64,000 bases of DNA from RHLJ01 sp965212165 (GTDB taxonomy: Bacteria > Bacteroidota > Rhodothermia > Balneolales > Balneolaceae). Below the pieces are notes generated by a model that saw nothing but the letters and a program-made list of their open reading frames with translations, had not been told where the DNA came from and made no database searches. Positions 52,268-61,129 of the stretch are shown piece after piece; position 1 is the first letter of the stretch; each line of letters starts with the position of its first letter. A program made the translations under genes and the position numbers. The stretch spans positions 558,001 through 622,000 of the forward strand of contig OZ243096.1 of the NCBI GenBank assembly GCA_965212165.1, read 5' to 3'.

Positions 52268-52588
52268 ATGAACGAAATAACTGTAGAAGAACTAAAAGGA
52301 AAAAAAGAAAACGGTGATGACTTCTTTTTAATTGATGTGCGTGAAATGACAGAATATTTAGTATCAAATCTTGATGGCGAACATGTCCCACTTGGGGAGC
52401 TTGACGCACGACTATCCGAAATTGAACATCGAAAAGATGCCGAGGTTATAGTAATGTGTCGCTCAGGTGGCCGTAGCGGTAGAGCTTGCCAATACCTAGC
52501 AGCTAAAGGCTTTTCAAACGTTTCTAATTTGAAAGGTGGAATCACAGCATGGTCTAAAGAAATAGACCCATCAATGCCTGTTGCTTAA
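52268..52588 (+). CDS. Rhodanese-domain protein
   Basis: A 106-residue single rhodanese domain. The catalytic loop Cys64 is in MCRSGGRSGRA, and DVRE (23-26) and GGITAWSKEID fit the fold. It would carry a persulfide sulfur, for example in thiosulfate or polysulfide metabolism; the acceptor is unknown. It follows lptB by 4 bases. Its stop codon lies inside a palindrome that it shares with the stop codon of the convergent rho gene. Confidence 0.92.
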   Translation: MNEITVEELKGKKENGDDFFLIDVREMTEYLVSNLDGEHVPLGELDARLSEIEHRKDAEVIVMCRSGGRSGRACQYLAAKGFSNVSNLKGGITAWSKEIDPSMPVA

Positions 52589-52597
52589 TTTAAGCAA
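52581..52597. repeat. Perfect palindrome over both convergent stop codons
   Basis: TTGCTTAATTTAAGCAA is a perfect 17-base palindrome around a central T. It contains the TAA of the rhodanese gene (52586-52588) and the TAA of rho (52590-52592 on the minus strand), so both genes end in one symmetric element. Confidence 0.8.
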
Positions 52598-53825
52598 TCG
52601 CAGCAATTTGATTTAGCAGTTCTTGGTTACTCTCAGTGTTTTTAAGCACCTTAAGTAATCCTAACATCGATTCTCGTGGAGACTTCTTTAGTAAGTAACG
52701 ACGTACCATATTTCGTTCTTCAAGTGAATCGGTGATAAACTTATCTTCATTTCTAGTACCCGATGCGGTAATATTAATCGCCGGATAAATTCTGTCATTT
52801 GCTAATTCACGATCTAGAACAAGTTCCATATTTCCTGTTCCTTTAAACTCTTCAAAAATTAAATCATCCATTCTTGAATTAGTTTCAACCAAACATGTAG
52901 CTATAATTGTCAGTGATCCACCACCTTCAATTTTACGCGCTGAACCAAATATCTTTTTCGGAATTTCAAGTGCTCTAATATCTAAACCTCCAGAAAGCGT
53001 TCTACCACTATTCGTTTGCATGGCATTATAAGCTCTGCCTAAACGGGTCATAGAATCAATAAGAAGTACCGCGTCTTCACCCATTTCTGCTTTACGCTTT
53101 GCATAACCTAGTGTCATTTCGCATATGCGAACATGGCTTTGTGTTTTCTTATCATTTGAAGATGCGAAAACCTCAGCGTCGGTTGAACGAATAAAATCTG
53201 TCACTTCTTCCGGACGCTCATCTACTAAAAGTACACTTAAGTGAATATCTTTATGATGAACTGAAAGTGCATTAGCAATTTGCTTTAGCAATACCGTTTT
53301 CCCAGTTCGTGGTGGTGCTACAATTAAAGCTCTCTGACCTTTACCAATTGGAGCTACTAAGTCGATAACCCTCATTTCTGTGTCTTCTGGATTATCTCCC
53401 ATTCTAATCCAATCAATTGGCATGATTGGCGTCTGTCGTTCAAATTTTGAACATTTAGTCCAAAACTCAATTGATTTTCCATTTACAAACTCGACAGAGT
53501 GAACGTGCTTATTACCTTGATGATCTTCTTCAAACTCACCTTCTAATACCAAGCCTTGACGTAAATCTAAGGCTTTAACTTCTTCAGGTTTAAGAAATGG
53601 ATCCTTTGGACTATAGCTAAACTCATAGTCTAGCTTTCTGATAAAACCCCACCCTTTTGTATTAATTTCTAGGACACCAGCATATTTACCTGAGATTCCG
53701 AGATTATTATTCCAGAAGAATTTTGGAATAAAAACATTACCGCCTTTAGTATTACGGTTTCTATTTTTATTATTTCTATTCTTGTTATTGTTGTTACGGG
53801 ATTTATAATTTTTTTTCCGTGCCAT
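52590..53825 (-). CDS. rho: Transcription termination factor Rho
   Basis: A 411-residue Rho, the hexameric helicase that ends transcription at untranslated RNA. Residues 1-35 are unusual, rich in Asn, Lys and Arg (KSRNNNNKNRNNKNRNRNTK), with no helical Rho_N domain. A cold-shock-like RNA-binding domain follows (GVLEINTKGWGFIRKLDYEF, 48-68). The motor domain has Walker A PPRTGKT (171-177), Walker B VLLIDSMTRLGRAY and the Q-loop GGLDIRALEIPKK. It is convergent with the rhodanese gene. The low-complexity head may bind RNA or promote condensation, but that is inferred. Confidence 0.97.
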   Translation of the reverse strand: MARKKNYKSRNNNNKNRNNKNRNRNTKGGNVFIPKFFWNNNLGISGKYAGVLEINTKGWGFIRKLDYEFSYSPKDPFLKPEEVKALDLRQGLVLEGEFEEDHQGNKHVHSVEFVNGKSIEFWTKCSKFERQTPIMPIDWIRMGDNPEDTEMRVIDLVAPIGKGQRALIVAPPRTGKTVLLKQIANALSVHHKDIHLSVLLVDERPEEVTDFIRSTDAEVFASSNDKKTQSHVRICEMTLGYAKRKAEMGEDAVLLIDSMTRLGRAYNAMQTNSGRTLSGGLDIRALEIPKKIFGSARKIEGGGSLTIIATCLVETNSRMDDLIFEEFKGTGNMELVLDRELANDRIYPAINITASGTRNEDKFITDSLEERNMVRRYLLKKSPRESMLGLLKVLKNTESNQELLNQIAAIA

Positions 53826-53902
53826 TCAAAAGTATAAGTTGTTTTTTGTCTCCTTCTGGAAGTACCGATTCAATATTGTTTTGGGTAAAAAAAGGAGAGC
53901 TT

Positions 53903-53934
53903 TAAAAAATGGTGCGGAGCTTAATCTCCGCACC
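53903..53934 (-). terminator. Rho-independent terminator after the TPR protein gene
   Basis: On the minus strand GGTGCGGAG and CTCCGCACC form a perfect 9-bp stem with a six-base loop, followed by ATTTTTTAAAG. It lies about 50 bases past the TPR gene stop codon and 78 bases before rho. Confidence 0.88.
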
Positions 53935-53985
53935 TATTATCATCAGAAGATGTGAAAAGATACAAATGTTTAATTAGATAGCAAA

Positions 53986-55323
53986 CTATCTAACAGTAGT
54001 AGTTTCATTAATCCAGCTATAGCAGCTCATTAATGAGCCATCAACTTTTACTGATTGGCCATCTTCATAACCAAGTGTAAAAAACTTGTCTTCAGTTGAA
54101 GGAGTTACAGCTTCAAACGAAGATAATTGAGAGTTTACAGTATTAGTTACTGAAACGTCTACTGATTTCGCTTTATTAAGTAAGTCAACAACTACCCAAT
54201 AAACAACTTTATCTTTTGCTTCAAGTTTTCTACCATCAGCACATGATGTTACCGCTTGAGCATAAATAGCAGCCATTTTTATATATGCTAACCCATAATT
54301 TGGATCAACTCTCATTGCTGCATTAATATATGTTTTTGCTGTCTGTAATTGATCCATACTTGCATAAACATCAGATAAATCAATATTAATTTCTTTTTTG
54401 TCTCTATCAGTTGTCGCTTTTTGTAAAGCTTCTTTATAAAAAATAGCAGCATCTTGATACTCAGCACTACCTTTTTCAATATCAGCTAATTTAAGAGCGC
54501 TATCAAATGTAGGTTCTAATTCATGAATCTTTCTCAAGATACTTATCAGATCAGCTTGAAGATTCAAATCTTCCAGAGCACCAGCAAGAGCTTTTAAGCT
54601 TTCGATATCGTTTGGATCTGCCTCAACTTTACCTTCAAAAAATGTTTTCTTCTCTTCTGGAGTATTAAATACTTTCTGAAGTTTTTCATCAAAGAAAGAT
54701 AGAATATCATCAGAAGCATATGGAGTTGCGATCTCAATTGCTTTAATAACTTCTTCTTTTCGATCTTTACTCACCATGTTATCAAGAGTAACTTTGATAT
54801 AATAACCACCAGCTAAATTTGTAGTCTTCTCAGGATCAAGCTCAAACATAGCCTCAAAATCTTGATAAGCTCTTTGTAATCCATCATTTATAGCATTGTA
54901 GTTTTCTAAGAAATATCGCCCACGACGTTGATATAACTCATATTCGTCTTCAGGTGTACTTGCAAATAATTCAAAACTTTCATCAAATAAAGCTAGCGCT
55001 GTATCAATATAAGCCTCTCTTTCACTTGGGTTTTCTTTGGCTCTTCCCAACGTAGTATACATTGTAATAAACTTTGGATACTGTGTTGAAAGATTAAACC
55101 TGCCGGCAGGTATCCCTTCAATTTCAGTTGGTTTTTTACAAAGCATCCATCGTCCATATTTAAGAGCTAGTGGATAATCTTCATTTCTATAATTTCCTTG
55201 AAAAATGGATAGTGCTGCTATTTCCTGCATTCCATCAGGTGGGGTTGGGTTACAATCATCTTGTGCATTTGCAAAAGATGTGCTCACAAATATAATCCCT
55301 ATTATTGTAGCTAATACTTTCAT
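53986..55323 (-). CDS. Exported TPR protein
   Basis: A 445-residue exported protein with a signal peptide (residues 1-20, ending SFANA). The mature part is all-helical, with tetratricopeptide-like repeats at about 230-370 (for instance IDLSDVYASMDQLQTAKTYI, then AMRVDPNYGLAYIKMAAIYAQ). Cysteines occur in DDCNPTPPDGM, WMLCKKP, SCADGRK and MSCYSWI. The ATG at 55323 is preferred to a GTG at 55326. It is the third gene of a minus-strand series after DUF4270 and the barrel gene. A role as a periplasmic scaffold is inferred. Confidence 0.83.
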   Translation of the reverse strand: MKVLATIIGIIFVSTSFANAQDDCNPTPPDGMQEIAALSIFQGNYRNEDYPLALKYGRWMLCKKPTEIEGIPAGRFNLSTQYPKFITMYTTLGRAKENPSEREAYIDTALALFDESFELFASTPEDEYELYQRRGRYFLENYNAINDGLQRAYQDFEAMFELDPEKTTNLAGGYYIKVTLDNMVSKDRKEEVIKAIEIATPYASDDILSFFDEKLQKVFNTPEEKKTFFEGKVEADPNDIESLKALAGALEDLNLQADLISILRKIHELEPTFDSALKLADIEKGSAEYQDAAIFYKEALQKATTDRDKKEINIDLSDVYASMDQLQTAKTYINAAMRVDPNYGLAYIKMAAIYAQAVTSCADGRKLEAKDKVVYWVVVDLLNKAKSVDVSVTNTVNSQLSSFEAVTPSTEDKFFTLGYEDGQSVKVDGSLMSCYSWINETTTVR

Positions 55324-55391
55324 CACTTCGTCGTTAATTTATTAGTTGCTTTAATATAAACTCTATAGCTCCATAACTTATTACTATAGAA

Positions 55392-56708
55392 TTATCTAAG
55401 TTTTGGTCTTACAAACATTCGCTCATATAAATTTAAAGAGAACCCAAGCGTCCAAATCCTTTCTTTTATTAAGTTATTATCTGTTGTGCCTCTAAATCCA
55501 TACTGGAAACTTATGTCAATAGAAGGAGAACTTGTTACAGTATTCCTCCCCAAAATACCTAAACCAGTATTTAACCATAAAGTATTAATGTCATTTCCAC
55601 TCATGGTTAAGTGACCTGTATCGTAAGATACTCCACCAGAATATTTAAATCTTGAAAAAAATGAATTAGAATTTCTTTTATATGGATGGAGTTGACCGCC
55701 AAATCCCACCTTCATTCTATCCTTCATAAATGCGTTATCAGTAGGATTTAAATCATTTGAAAATTCACTCCATTTCTGAAAAACACCTTCTGCAGCAAAG
55801 TGAACATATATAGATGGTGCATACCCAAGCCCGAATGAAACTTCAAGAGGTAAGTCTATACTTCCAGAATTAGCTGCTAATAATGATGATAAATCAACAT
55901 TTTGATCTGCCCCTTCAACTCTTTTTTGGGTGGTAAAATCTTTTTTGGTGTCAATGCTAAACGGCAAGTTCAATGTAGCCCCTAAAGAAATTCTATCAGT
56001 GCTTGAGAATATATTATTGAACGTACCCGTTAATCCAAACCTTTGTGAAAAAGCTGTTCCAGTAGTTTTTGTATTCTGCTCTTGAGAGGCAAATTGTGTG
56101 GAATTGAATACAAATGACTCAGAGCTTTCTTGAATAACAAATGCAATGGATGGAGCATATCCGAATGAAAAGTTATCAGTAAGCTTAAGCCCAAATCCTA
56201 TTTCAAATTTATTAACCCCGCCGCTACCTTGTACTTCATTGATATAATCAATTTGATCTGTTCCTAAAGTGGTACTGGTATTATTTATAGTTTTATAGCT
56301 TCTCCTACTTACTGGATACAAACCAGCAGAAAGTCCAAGTTTTCCATTATAAATTGGTAGTAATAAGTGTAAATATCCTGAGCTTAAGTTCGTACTTGTT
56401 TCAGAGACTGAACCCTTAGTTAAAATAAAATTACTTAATTGTAAGCCTGTATATGCTTCTGTAGAATAAAGCCTACTCCAGAGTGCCGGGTTTGATAATG
56501 CAGATACTTCATAAATTATACCAGATACACCAAGTAACCCTTGAGCTTTAAAGTTATCCGATGTTACATCTAGTGGCATACCAATACCAAAAGCTGAATA
56601 CGATGATCCACCAAAGCCTTTATTTGTTTCTTGCGCTTCTACCAAATTGCCAGCAAAACAAAAGAATATGAAAAGTGGTTTTATGAATCTTTGTGTGACT
56701 TTTTTCAT
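55392..56708 (-). CDS. Predicted outer-membrane beta-barrel protein
   Basis: A 438-residue exported protein with a signal peptide (residues about 1-25, ending LVEAQ). The rest is strand-rich with a glycine-containing start (GFGGSSYSAFGIGMPL) and aromatic, alternating segments that suit an outer-membrane barrel of FadL/PorV-like type, ending FSLNLYERMFVRPKLR. No plug domain is obvious. Its ATG lies one base past the DUF4270 stop codon, so the two genes are translated in close coupling and probably work together at the surface. Confidence 0.75.
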   Translation of the reverse strand: MKKVTQRFIKPLFIFFCFAGNLVEAQETNKGFGGSSYSAFGIGMPLDVTSDNFKAQGLLGVSGIIYEVSALSNPALWSRLYSTEAYTGLQLSNFILTKGSVSETSTNLSSGYLHLLLPIYNGKLGLSAGLYPVSRRSYKTINNTSTTLGTDQIDYINEVQGSGGVNKFEIGFGLKLTDNFSFGYAPSIAFVIQESSESFVFNSTQFASQEQNTKTTGTAFSQRFGLTGTFNNIFSSTDRISLGATLNLPFSIDTKKDFTTQKRVEGADQNVDLSSLLAANSGSIDLPLEVSFGLGYAPSIYVHFAAEGVFQKWSEFSNDLNPTDNAFMKDRMKVGFGGQLHPYKRNSNSFFSRFKYSGGVSYDTGHLTMSGNDINTLWLNTGLGILGRNTVTSSPSIDISFQYGFRGTTDNNLIKERIWTLGFSLNLYERMFVRPKLR

Positions 56709-56709
56709 C

Positions 56710-57903
56710 TTATATTTCCTCCTCTATGCCATAAACTATTACCCTAGGCGCATTACTTGAACCTGTATTTGTTGAAAATAAAGAGGTATGTGTTAGTACA
56801 CCTTCCGTTGCAACTAAATACAAATACACTTCTTCAATGGAAGCACCAGCATAAAGATAATTATTTAGTAGAGTTGTAATGTTGAGTCGATATTTTCCGT
56901 CGACGATTGCCGATGCTATATCAACACCGCCGAAACCTAACTCATATGCGATATCATCGGAAGGTCCAACAATCAAACCAAGACCTAAATTAGAAGCCCT
57001 AAGACTATTCCCAATGCTATTATTTAAAGCTGTTGTATCAACATTAAACACTAAATCTGCTCTCACAAAATTCTTGCTTTCAATATTGTCAGCAACTTCT
57101 GCGAAGTTAATTTTTAAGAAGTTATCCGGTGCATTTTGCAACATAATTCTGTCAGGGTCATTTATTGCTCCAGATTTTTCAATATCAGTTGCCCAATCTA
57201 AAATTGGATAAGTAGATGTATCTGCATCTACAATCAAAAAACTACTTAATGAAAAGTTAGTATGAATAATTTTTTCTGAATCCACATTTGGGACTATAGC
57301 TAAACCGAATTCATTATTGCGGTAAGTTTGTTCTCGAACAGAATCGCCAAGATTATAATAATTCATATAATCTTGCTTCCAGCTACCTTCCAATGTAATA
57401 TTTGCAAATCCAGTTGAGTCAAATGAATTATCGGTAAAACTTCCAATTAATTCTGATCCATAATTAATTGACTCACTTTGTCTAAAATTCGAACCTCTCC
57501 ACAAATTATTAATTCGATAAATAGAGTAAGAATTAACAGTAGATGTATCACCATAAACTACATCATCTTGTAACCTGAGTTTGAGAATTAGTGGATTATT
57601 TCTATCTACAATAAACGAATCGTCAGGCCTTGAAATTGGTGGCTTAAAGAAACTTACAGTTTCAATATCACCAAATAAAGGATCCGAAAAATTACCAATT
57701 GAGGATCGGCTTAAACGACCTAAATATGGATCCAGAGCTTGCTCAGCAAAGCTTGAAAGGTAAACGGTGTCTATTTTGAGTTCACTTTTTTCTATGAAAT
57801 CACTGCCGATCGACCCAGGGTCTTCACAAGCAACAAACAAACTAATAAAGGTTATAGAAAAAGCAAGCTGCCAGATTTTGGCAGCTTTTTTATTAATGTG
57901 CAT
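56710..57903 (-). CDS. DUF4270 lipoprotein
   Basis: A 397-residue lipoprotein; the leader ends in SLFVAC (Cys26). The mature part, with EDPGSIGSDFIEKSELKIDT and SIYRINNLWRGSNF, fits the DUF4270 family of Bacteroidota envelope proteins of unknown function. It is acidic and strand-rich, as in surface adhesin-like folds. A terminator-like hairpin lies within codons 6-13. It is downstream of the half-length glycogen-synthase-like gene, a pairing I recall from other Bacteroidota genomes. Confidence 0.85.
   Translation of the reverse strand: MHINKKAAKIWQLAFSITFISLFVACEDPGSIGSDFIEKSELKIDTVYLSSFAEQALDPYLGRLSRSSIGNFSDPLFGDIETVSFFKPPISRPDDSFIVDRNNPLILKLRLQDDVVYGDTSTVNSYSIYRINNLWRGSNFRQSESINYGSELIGSFTDNSFDSTGFANITLEGSWKQDYMNYYNLGDSVREQTYRNNEFGLAIVPNVDSEKIIHTNFSLSSFLIVDADTSTYPILDWATDIEKSGAINDPDRIMLQNAPDNFLKINFAEVADNIESKNFVRADLVFNVDTTALNNSIGNSLRASNLGLGLIVGPSDDIAYELGFGGVDIASAIVDGKYRLNITTLLNNYLYAGASIEEVYLYLVATEGVLTHTSLFSTNTGSSNAPRVIVYGIEEEI
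57865..57892. terminator. Terminator-like hairpin inside the start of the DUF4270 gene
   Basis: AAGCTGCCA and TGGCAGCTT are exact reverse complements (9 bp) with a five-base loop and a T-run on the plus strand. On the minus strand, where the gene runs, the stem is followed by GCTTTTTC. It falls in codons 6-13, so it could attenuate DUF4270 or stop antisense transcription. Confidence 0.6.
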
Positions 57904-57920
57904 TAAATACGTTCTTGATG

Positions 57921-58724
57921 TTATTTTTGTTCGGCAATTACGCGATAATAGTCAGCAAACTTACTTGAGACATCTTCAGGAGAACCTTGAATTTGTTTAG
58001 GTACAACACCAAGCTCTTTAAATACCTCGTCGAACTCTTCTTTAAGGTAATTTCCAGTTACAACGTGGTCGCTAAACATTAAACCTAGTTTCAATAAATC
58101 TACTTTTCCATTATCGGTTAACTCATTGATGTTAATATCATCGGGTAAGCCGAGTAATTCCAAAATTTTTGCTGTATCAGCAGTTCCTTCATTTTCAGGG
58201 TGATGGAGATTATAAATCACTTTAGTGTTTTTAAAAATCGCCTCATCCTTATATTTGGTTTTTACGAGCATAGGTATTAATCCAGCAGGCCAATCGTGGC
58301 AGTGAATAATATCAGGCTCCCAACCAAGCTTCATAACAGTTTCGAGTACACCTTTATTGTAGAAAGCTAGTCTTTCTGCATTATCAGCATAAAAATCGTC
58401 TGTTTTTGGATCTTTAAACAATCCTTTTCGTTTGAAGTAGGTATCATTATCCAGGAAGTATACTTGTAGCTTAGCATTTGGAATACTCGCTACTTTTATT
58501 TTCATACTCTCTTTTGTATCTCCAACCTCAACCTCTATTCCAGACAGTCGAATCACCTCATGAAGGCGGTTTCTTCTATCATTTATAGTGCCATATTTTG
58601 GAAGTAAAATCCGTATTTCAAAACCTTTATCTTGTAATGATGCTGGCAAAAACCGAAGCAAATCGGCTGTATTAGTCATTCTTGCAAAAGGGGAAATTTC
58701 AGCCGCTGCGTATAATATTTTCAT
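57921..58724 (-). CDS. GT5-type N-terminal domain protein (glycogen/starch-synthase-like, half length)
   Basis: A 267-residue protein matching only the N-terminal Rossmann half of family GT5 glycogen synthases (MKILYAAAEISPFARM, IIHCHDWPAGLIPMLV, VIYNLHHPENEGT). The usual length is about 480. The ADP-glucose-binding K-x-G-G motif near residue 15 is replaced by ARMTNTAD, and the whole C-terminal nucleotide-binding half is absent, so classical synthase activity is unlikely. It is a recurrent Bacteroidota form next to DUF4270. It may be a regulatory or different glycosyl-related protein. Confidence 0.85.
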   Translation of the reverse strand: MKILYAAAEISPFARMTNTADLLRFLPASLQDKGFEIRILLPKYGTINDRRNRLHEVIRLSGIEVEVGDTKESMKIKVASIPNAKLQVYFLDNDTYFKRKGLFKDPKTDDFYADNAERLAFYNKGVLETVMKLGWEPDIIHCHDWPAGLIPMLVKTKYKDEAIFKNTKVIYNLHHPENEGTADTAKILELLGLPDDININELTDNGKVDLLKLGLMFSDHVVTGNYLKEEFDEVFKELGVVPKQIQGSPEDVSSKFADYYRVIAEQK

Positions 58725-58738
58725 AGATATATTTGTAC

Positions 58739-59557
58739 TTACTCTTCGTTAGAGATTTTATTCTCTTTTATTACTTGATCTAGTTCATTGCCCTCTTCAA
58801 GGGAGTAGAAATCCATTAATGTGTCACTTCTTAGACCCAACCTTAGGGTTTCTAAAGGAATAACTTCTTCAGGCTGAATATTCCCGAGATTTACATTACT
58901 TCCGTATTTTTTAATAAACCAAACTTGTTGTTCTTTTTGAGGGGCTTCAAAAATAAGGTTTTCTACTGGTATTTGATCGGTAATCTCTTCGATTAATCCC
59001 GATCTAACTTCTCCATTTGGTCTAAATACACCTACAGTTCCACTTTCTCTTGCTTCGCAAATGACTTTAACAGCACCTGCTTCAAGTTCTTGCTTAATCA
59101 CATTTACCCATTTATACGGGGGAATAATCTCATTCGGATTTTTACTTCCCACTTCCGAGTATACTGTAAAATCTCTACTTAATTCCTTTATTATCTTTTG
59201 CTTCTTTTCATCAGAGATCCATATCGTTCCGTTTGATACTTCCAAACATTTGATCTCATATTTCTCAAGTAGATTTCGAAATTCATTTAATTGATTTCTA
59301 AGCAGATAAGTCTCAAAAAGAGTGCCGCCAAAGTATACAGGAAGACCGGCATCAGCATAAACTTTTAATTTAGCTTCAAGATTTGGGGTAACATATGAAG
59401 TACCCCAACCTAGCTTAACTATATCGGTATAGTCCGCGCTTACCTCACAAAAATCTTCTGCTTGACGAACGCTGTACCCTTTATCAAGTACAAGGGTTAG
59501 GCCATCTTTTCTGGGTTTTTGTGATCTTTTTGGTAGGTTGTTAAGTGAAGTAGACAT
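58739..59557 (-). CDS. comA: ComA-like phosphosulfolactate synthase
   Basis: A 272-residue protein of the ComA family; characterised members add sulfite to phosphoenolpyruvate to give phosphosulfolactate, the first step of coenzyme M synthesis in archaea and of sulfolactate in some bacteria. Blocks that fit are DYTDIVKLGWGTSYV, LPVYFGGTLFE, CLEVSNGTIWI, KVICEARESGTVGVF, and IFEAPQKEQQVWFI. The active site (Lys, Glu and acidic residues of the TIM barrel) looks kept. It lies between malQ and the half-length GT5 gene on the same strand. The product here could feed sulfolactate or sulfonolipid formation, which is inferred. Confidence 0.85.
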   Translation of the reverse strand: MSTSLNNLPKRSQKPRKDGLTLVLDKGYSVRQAEDFCEVSADYTDIVKLGWGTSYVTPNLEAKLKVYADAGLPVYFGGTLFETYLLRNQLNEFRNLLEKYEIKCLEVSNGTIWISDEKKQKIIKELSRDFTVYSEVGSKNPNEIIPPYKWVNVIKQELEAGAVKVICEARESGTVGVFRPNGEVRSGLIEEITDQIPVENLIFEAPQKEQQVWFIKKYGSNVNLGNIQPEEVIPLETLRLGLRSDTLMDFYSLEEGNELDQVIKENKISNEE

Positions 59558-59630
59558 GATATGATTATTCTAAATCGAAGCTCCCAATATACAAAAAAGA
59601 GCAGTTCTTTTAAAGGCTAGCTTTTATAAA

Positions 59631-61124
59631 CTATATTTTACGATTACTAAGTTCTATTAAAGAACATATTGATGCTTCATCTATTAATGAGTATTGTTCA
59701 TTTTTATATCTCCAAAGCCAGTTATCAGAAGAGGTGCCTGGGAAATTCATTCTATACTTTCCATCTAGGTTCATAAAGTCTTGAAGTGGGAAAACTGCCT
59801 GATCAGAGACCGACATCATTCCTAATCTGATAAGCTCCCAACTAATATTTGAACCATCTGAACGGGTATATGTTCTTGCACGATGTTTTTCTACCTCAGG
59901 TGCTTTTTCGTACCAACCAATTGTAGTATCGTTATCATGTGTACCTGTATAAACAACACTATTTTGAGGATAATTATGAGGTAAAAATGCATTTTTTGAG
60001 TCAGCATCAAAGGCAAATTGAATGATTTTCATCCCTGGAAAAGCATATTTATCTCGCAGTTTTTCAACACCTTCTGTAACAAACCCTAAATCTTCTGCAA
60101 TTATTGGTAGCTCTCCACACTCTTGCAAAATAGTATCAAAAAGCTTTTCACCAGGACCTTCAACCCATTCACCATTTATAGCTGTTTTTTCAGTCGCTTT
60201 CACCTCCCAATAGGCATCAAATCCACGAAAATGATCTACGCGTATAGCATCACAAGTACTAAACATGTGCTTGAAGCGGTCAACCCACCATGAGAAACCA
60301 TCTTTTTCTAGTTCCTTCCAGTTGTATTGCGGGTTTCCCCAAAGCTGCCCAGTTTCGCTAAAATAATCTGGAGGAACACCCGCTACAAGTACACGATTAC
60401 CTAGTTCATCAACCTCAAAATATTTTGGATTAGCCCATACATCTGCACTATTGTGATCTACAAATATTGGAATATCTCCAACTACACGAACCTTTCGGTC
60501 GTTAGCATATTGCTTTAAATTCATCCATTGGTTATCGAACTCGTACTGCATCCAATATTGGAGCTCTATCTCGCTTTTAAACTTCTTTTTATACTTTTTG
60601 ATTGCTTCAGGTTTTCTTTGAGCAATCTCTTTCTCCCAAGTATTCCAAGGTTGCTTTTCGAAATGAAGAGAACAGGCCATAAATAACACATAGTCATCTA
60701 ACCAGTGCTTATTATTATTCTTAAATTTATTGAATTTCTTTTCTTCTTCTTTACTCAGGTTTTTATAAAACCGATCGCATGCTAATTTGAAAAGCCCATC
60801 TTTTTTTACAAATGCCTCGTCGTATTGCACTTCAAAACCTGAAGGTAAAATCGCAGTATCTGCCTCTTTTGAACTTAGGAGCTCCTTTTGTACTAGAATA
60901 TCTGGACTTATTAAATACGGGTTCCCTGCAAATGCAGAGAAACTAGCATAAGGTGAGTTTCCATACCCTGTAGGAGTTAATGGTAGTACTTGCCAAATGG
61001 TTTGATTTGTGCGTTCTAAAAAATCAATAAATGTTCTGGCTTCGTTACCAAAATCTCCAATTCCATACTTTCCAGGAAATGAAGTTGGATGTACAAGAGT
61101 ACCACAAGAACGAGGAAATCTCAT
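59631..61124 (-). CDS. malQ: 4-alpha-glucanotransferase (amylomaltase)
   Basis: A 497-residue GH77 amylomaltase that transfers alpha-1,4-glucan segments. Family blocks are QVLPLTPTGYGNSPYASFSAFAG, VDHFRGFDAYWEV with the catalytic Asp region, PIIAEDLGFVTEGV with acid Glu, and VYTGTHDNDTTIGWY with the transition-state Asp. Length fits the simple bacterial form with no N-terminal binding modules. Its ATG is 5 bases after the glgB stop codon, so the pair is translated in close coupling. Confidence 0.97.
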   Translation of the reverse strand: MRFPRSCGTLVHPTSFPGKYGIGDFGNEARTFIDFLERTNQTIWQVLPLTPTGYGNSPYASFSAFAGNPYLISPDILVQKELLSSKEADTAILPSGFEVQYDEAFVKKDGLFKLACDRFYKNLSKEEEKKFNKFKNNNKHWLDDYVLFMACSLHFEKQPWNTWEKEIAQRKPEAIKKYKKKFKSEIELQYWMQYEFDNQWMNLKQYANDRKVRVVGDIPIFVDHNSADVWANPKYFEVDELGNRVLVAGVPPDYFSETGQLWGNPQYNWKELEKDGFSWWVDRFKHMFSTCDAIRVDHFRGFDAYWEVKATEKTAINGEWVEGPGEKLFDTILQECGELPIIAEDLGFVTEGVEKLRDKYAFPGMKIIQFAFDADSKNAFLPHNYPQNSVVYTGTHDNDTTIGWYEKAPEVEKHRARTYTRSDGSNISWELIRLGMMSVSDQAVFPLQDFMNLDGKYRMNFPGTSSDNWLWRYKNEQYSLIDEASICSLIELSNRKI

Positions 61125-61129
61125 AAAGT

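Noticed and set aside
57581..58000. Plus-strand frames opposite the DUF4270 and GT5-like genes
   Set aside because: They are fully antisense to recognised proteins and have no protein-like conserved blocks.
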